Made by a program: the position numbers and the translations under genes. From contig DATDCV010000112.1 in the NCBI GenBank assembly GCA_036524155.1, positions 1 to 7,957 of the forward strand: a stretch of DNA of 7,957 nt, read 5' to 3'. Origin of the DNA: DATDCV01 sp036524155 (lineage in GTDB: Bacteria > Verrucomicrobiota > Verrucomicrobiia > Limisphaerales > UBA8199). This document shows, one piece after another, positions 7,193-7,957 of this stretch (position 1 is the first letter of the stretch; each line of letters starts with the position of its first letter). The notes below the pieces were generated by a model, which saw nothing but the letters and a program-made list of their open reading frames with translations, had not been told where the DNA came from and did no database searches.

Positions 7193-7414
7193 CTAAAAGG
7201 AAGGTTGATTTGTCGGATGTGGCCCGGGTTGGGGAAGGGTGTTCCAGTTCGAGCGGGAGCTATTCGTGAGCGTAAGGGAAGCCTGCCATAAGCTGTTCAC
7301 AGTATTAATGCGCTGGGCTCTGGTCTTGGCTGGGTAGTTAAACGCGGGGGTCAGGCAAAGCAGCAGGATCGCCAAAGCGGCTATTATCAAAACGGCCCAG
7401 AGAGATCGTTTCAT
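7193..7414 (-). CDS. Small hypothetical membrane-anchored or secreted protein, possibly a prepilin-like remnant
   Basis: A 73-residue minus-strand ORF. It starts MKRS and has a strong hydrophobic segment at residues 5-22 (LWAVLIIAALAILLLCLT), a classic signal or anchor sequence that is unlikely to arise by chance. Residues 30-46 (KTRAQRINTVNSLWQAS) resemble the 'AQRI-C-VNNLKQI' segment after the hydrophobic helix in prepilin-like proteins of Verrucomicrobiota and Planctomycetota, but the rest (Ser/Asn/Pro-rich, ending PTNQPSF) does not continue that match. It may be a decayed fragment. The start at 7414 is chosen because it puts Lys-Arg directly before the hydrophobic stretch; an ATG at 7486 is in frame but would add a charged stretch. 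Only a weak AAGTGG ribosome-binding-like site precedes it. The gene is divergent from the propeller gene. Confidence 0.42.
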   Translation of the reverse strand: MKRSLWAVLIIAALAILLLCLTPAFNYPAKTRAQRINTVNSLWQASLTLTNSSRSNWNTLPQPGPHPTNQPSF

Positions 7415-7516
7415 ACCACTTAATAGACACCGTTGCCGGGGATTCTGTATAGCCTCAATTTGCCTGGCTTGTTGACGAGGGGGCACTTTTGGAGTCGCCG
7501 AGCGGGTGGGCTGCGA

Positions 7517-7522
7517 TATGAT
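7517..7522 (+). promoter_or_regulatory. -10-like hexamer before the propeller gene
   Basis: TATGAT lies 7 nt before the ATG at 7530, the distance expected for a leaderless transcript starting at the start codon. No convincing -35 is seen at 16-18 nt spacing, and no Shine-Dalgarno is present. The codon directly before the ATG is TGA (7527-7529), so translation cannot begin further upstream in this frame. Confidence 0.3.
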
Positions 7523-7529
7523 CCTGTGA

Positions 7530-7957
7530 ATGAGACGCTGTGCAAGAACAGGCTACTGGGTAATCGCCGCCGTGCTATGCGCCGGAGGCTCGCGCGCTGC
7601 GGACTGGCCGCAGTGGCTGGGGGCGGATCGGTCGGCGGTGTGGCGGGAATCCGGGATCATCGAGAGTTTTCCGAAGGAGGGTCCCCCGGTGTTGTGGCGG
7701 ACGCCGATTGGGGCGGGATACGCCGGGCCCATCGTGGTGAAGGGCCGTGTTTACGTGCTGGACCGCGCGGCGGGGAAGTCAGAGGCGAAATCAACGGATC
7801 GGCCGGAGGATGCGACCGCGAAGAAGGTCGAGCGGGTGACCTGTTTGAGCGAATCCGACGGGAAGGTGCTGTGGCGGTACGAGTATGAGTGCGATTACCG
7901 GATCAGCTATCCGGCCGGGCCGCGGGTGGCGCCGCTGTGGCACGAAGACAAGCTCTA
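7530..7957 (+). CDS. Secreted PQQ-like beta-propeller repeat protein, N-terminal part (3'-truncated by window edge)
   Basis: The frame stays open to the end of the window and shows 142 residues. Residues 1-23 form a signal peptide (basic MRRCAR, hydrophobic WVIAAVLCA, then SRA before ADWPQW), so the protein should be exported. DWPQWLGADR at 25-34, VLWRTPIGAGYAGP at 54-67, GRVYVLDR at 72-79, DGKVLWRYEYECDYRISYPAG at 110-130 and the following PR are hallmarks of PQQ-like (BamB/quinoprotein-type) beta-propeller proteins, abundant in Planctomycetota and Verrucomicrobiota. Whether this one binds PQQ or is only a structural propeller cannot be judged from the N-terminus. The start is fixed by a TGA codon immediately before the ATG. 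The gene uses many G-ending codons, unlike the C-ending bias of hsdR. About two thirds of the usual protein lies beyond the window. Confidence 0.88.
   Translation, partial: MRRCARTGYWVIAAVLCAGGSRAADWPQWLGADRSAVWRESGIIESFPKEGPPVLWRTPIGAGYAGPIVVKGRVYVLDRAAGKSEAKSTDRPEDATAKKVERVTCLSESDGKVLWRYEYECDYRISYPAGPRVAPLWHEDKL

Larger units (their letters stand above)
6943..7529. other. Intergenic region without a confident gene
   Basis: These 587 bases separate the phosphoesterase from the propeller gene. They contain a CTCAA-rich tract with a CGG run (7061-7109), a pair of overlapping inverted repeats (7158-7181), a small minus-strand ORF (7193-7414) and a -10-like hexamer for the propeller gene (7517-7522). 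Plus-strand open frames between 6970 and 7290 encode Arg- and Ser-rich peptides with no recognisable motif, and I do not regard them as genes. No tRNA or riboswitch is apparent. Confidence 0.6.

Noticed and set aside
7433..7888. A 151-residue plus-strand open frame at the window end
   Set aside because: It is Arg/Gly-rich and out of frame with the propeller gene at 7530, which has a signal peptide and clear PQQ-propeller motifs over the same bases.

Overview
The window looks like a chromosomal segment from a GC-rich Gram-negative bacterium, most likely Verrucomicrobiota or a relative in the PVC group. That assignment is inference. It rests on the secreted PQQ-type propeller protein starting with a DWPQWLG-like motif, on a Tat-exported metallophosphoesterase, on a short minus-strand ORF resembling a prepilin N-terminus, and on short dispersed repeats. 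No rRNA or other phylogenetic marker is present.

Bases 1-5723 are a type I restriction-modification operon on the + strand. It opens inside hsdS, of which only the C-terminal part (second target-recognition domain plus closing helix) is present; hsdM is presumably upstream of the window. hsdS is followed by two genes that are not standard RM subunits. The first is a DUF488 protein with an extra N-terminal domain resembling Panacea/SocA-type antitoxins. The second is a 274-residue protein that I tentatively match to the 'dual OB' type. hsdR, complete at 1167 residues, closes the block. The genes are tightly packed (24 nt gap, 22 nt overlap, 3 nt gap), so they are probably co-transcribed. The DUF488/dual-OB pair inside the hsdS-hsdR interval is the best candidate for a little-described accessory system. 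hsdR also carries a perfect 25-bp palindrome, read in frame, in the linker between its nuclease and motor domains.

Bases 5761-6942 encode a Tat-exported calcineurin-like metallophosphoesterase that has no obvious functional tie to the RM genes. Bases 6943-7529 hold no confident gene. They contain a CTCAA-rich tract, a CGG run, a pair of mutually exclusive hairpins and one small minus-strand ORF with a hydrophobic N-terminus. At 7530 a secreted PQQ-like beta-propeller protein begins and runs off the window end.

Three + strand genes (DUF488, phosphoesterase, propeller) lack a clear Shine-Dalgarno but have a -10-like hexamer 5-7 nt before a usable ATG. This hints at leaderless or very short-leader transcription.
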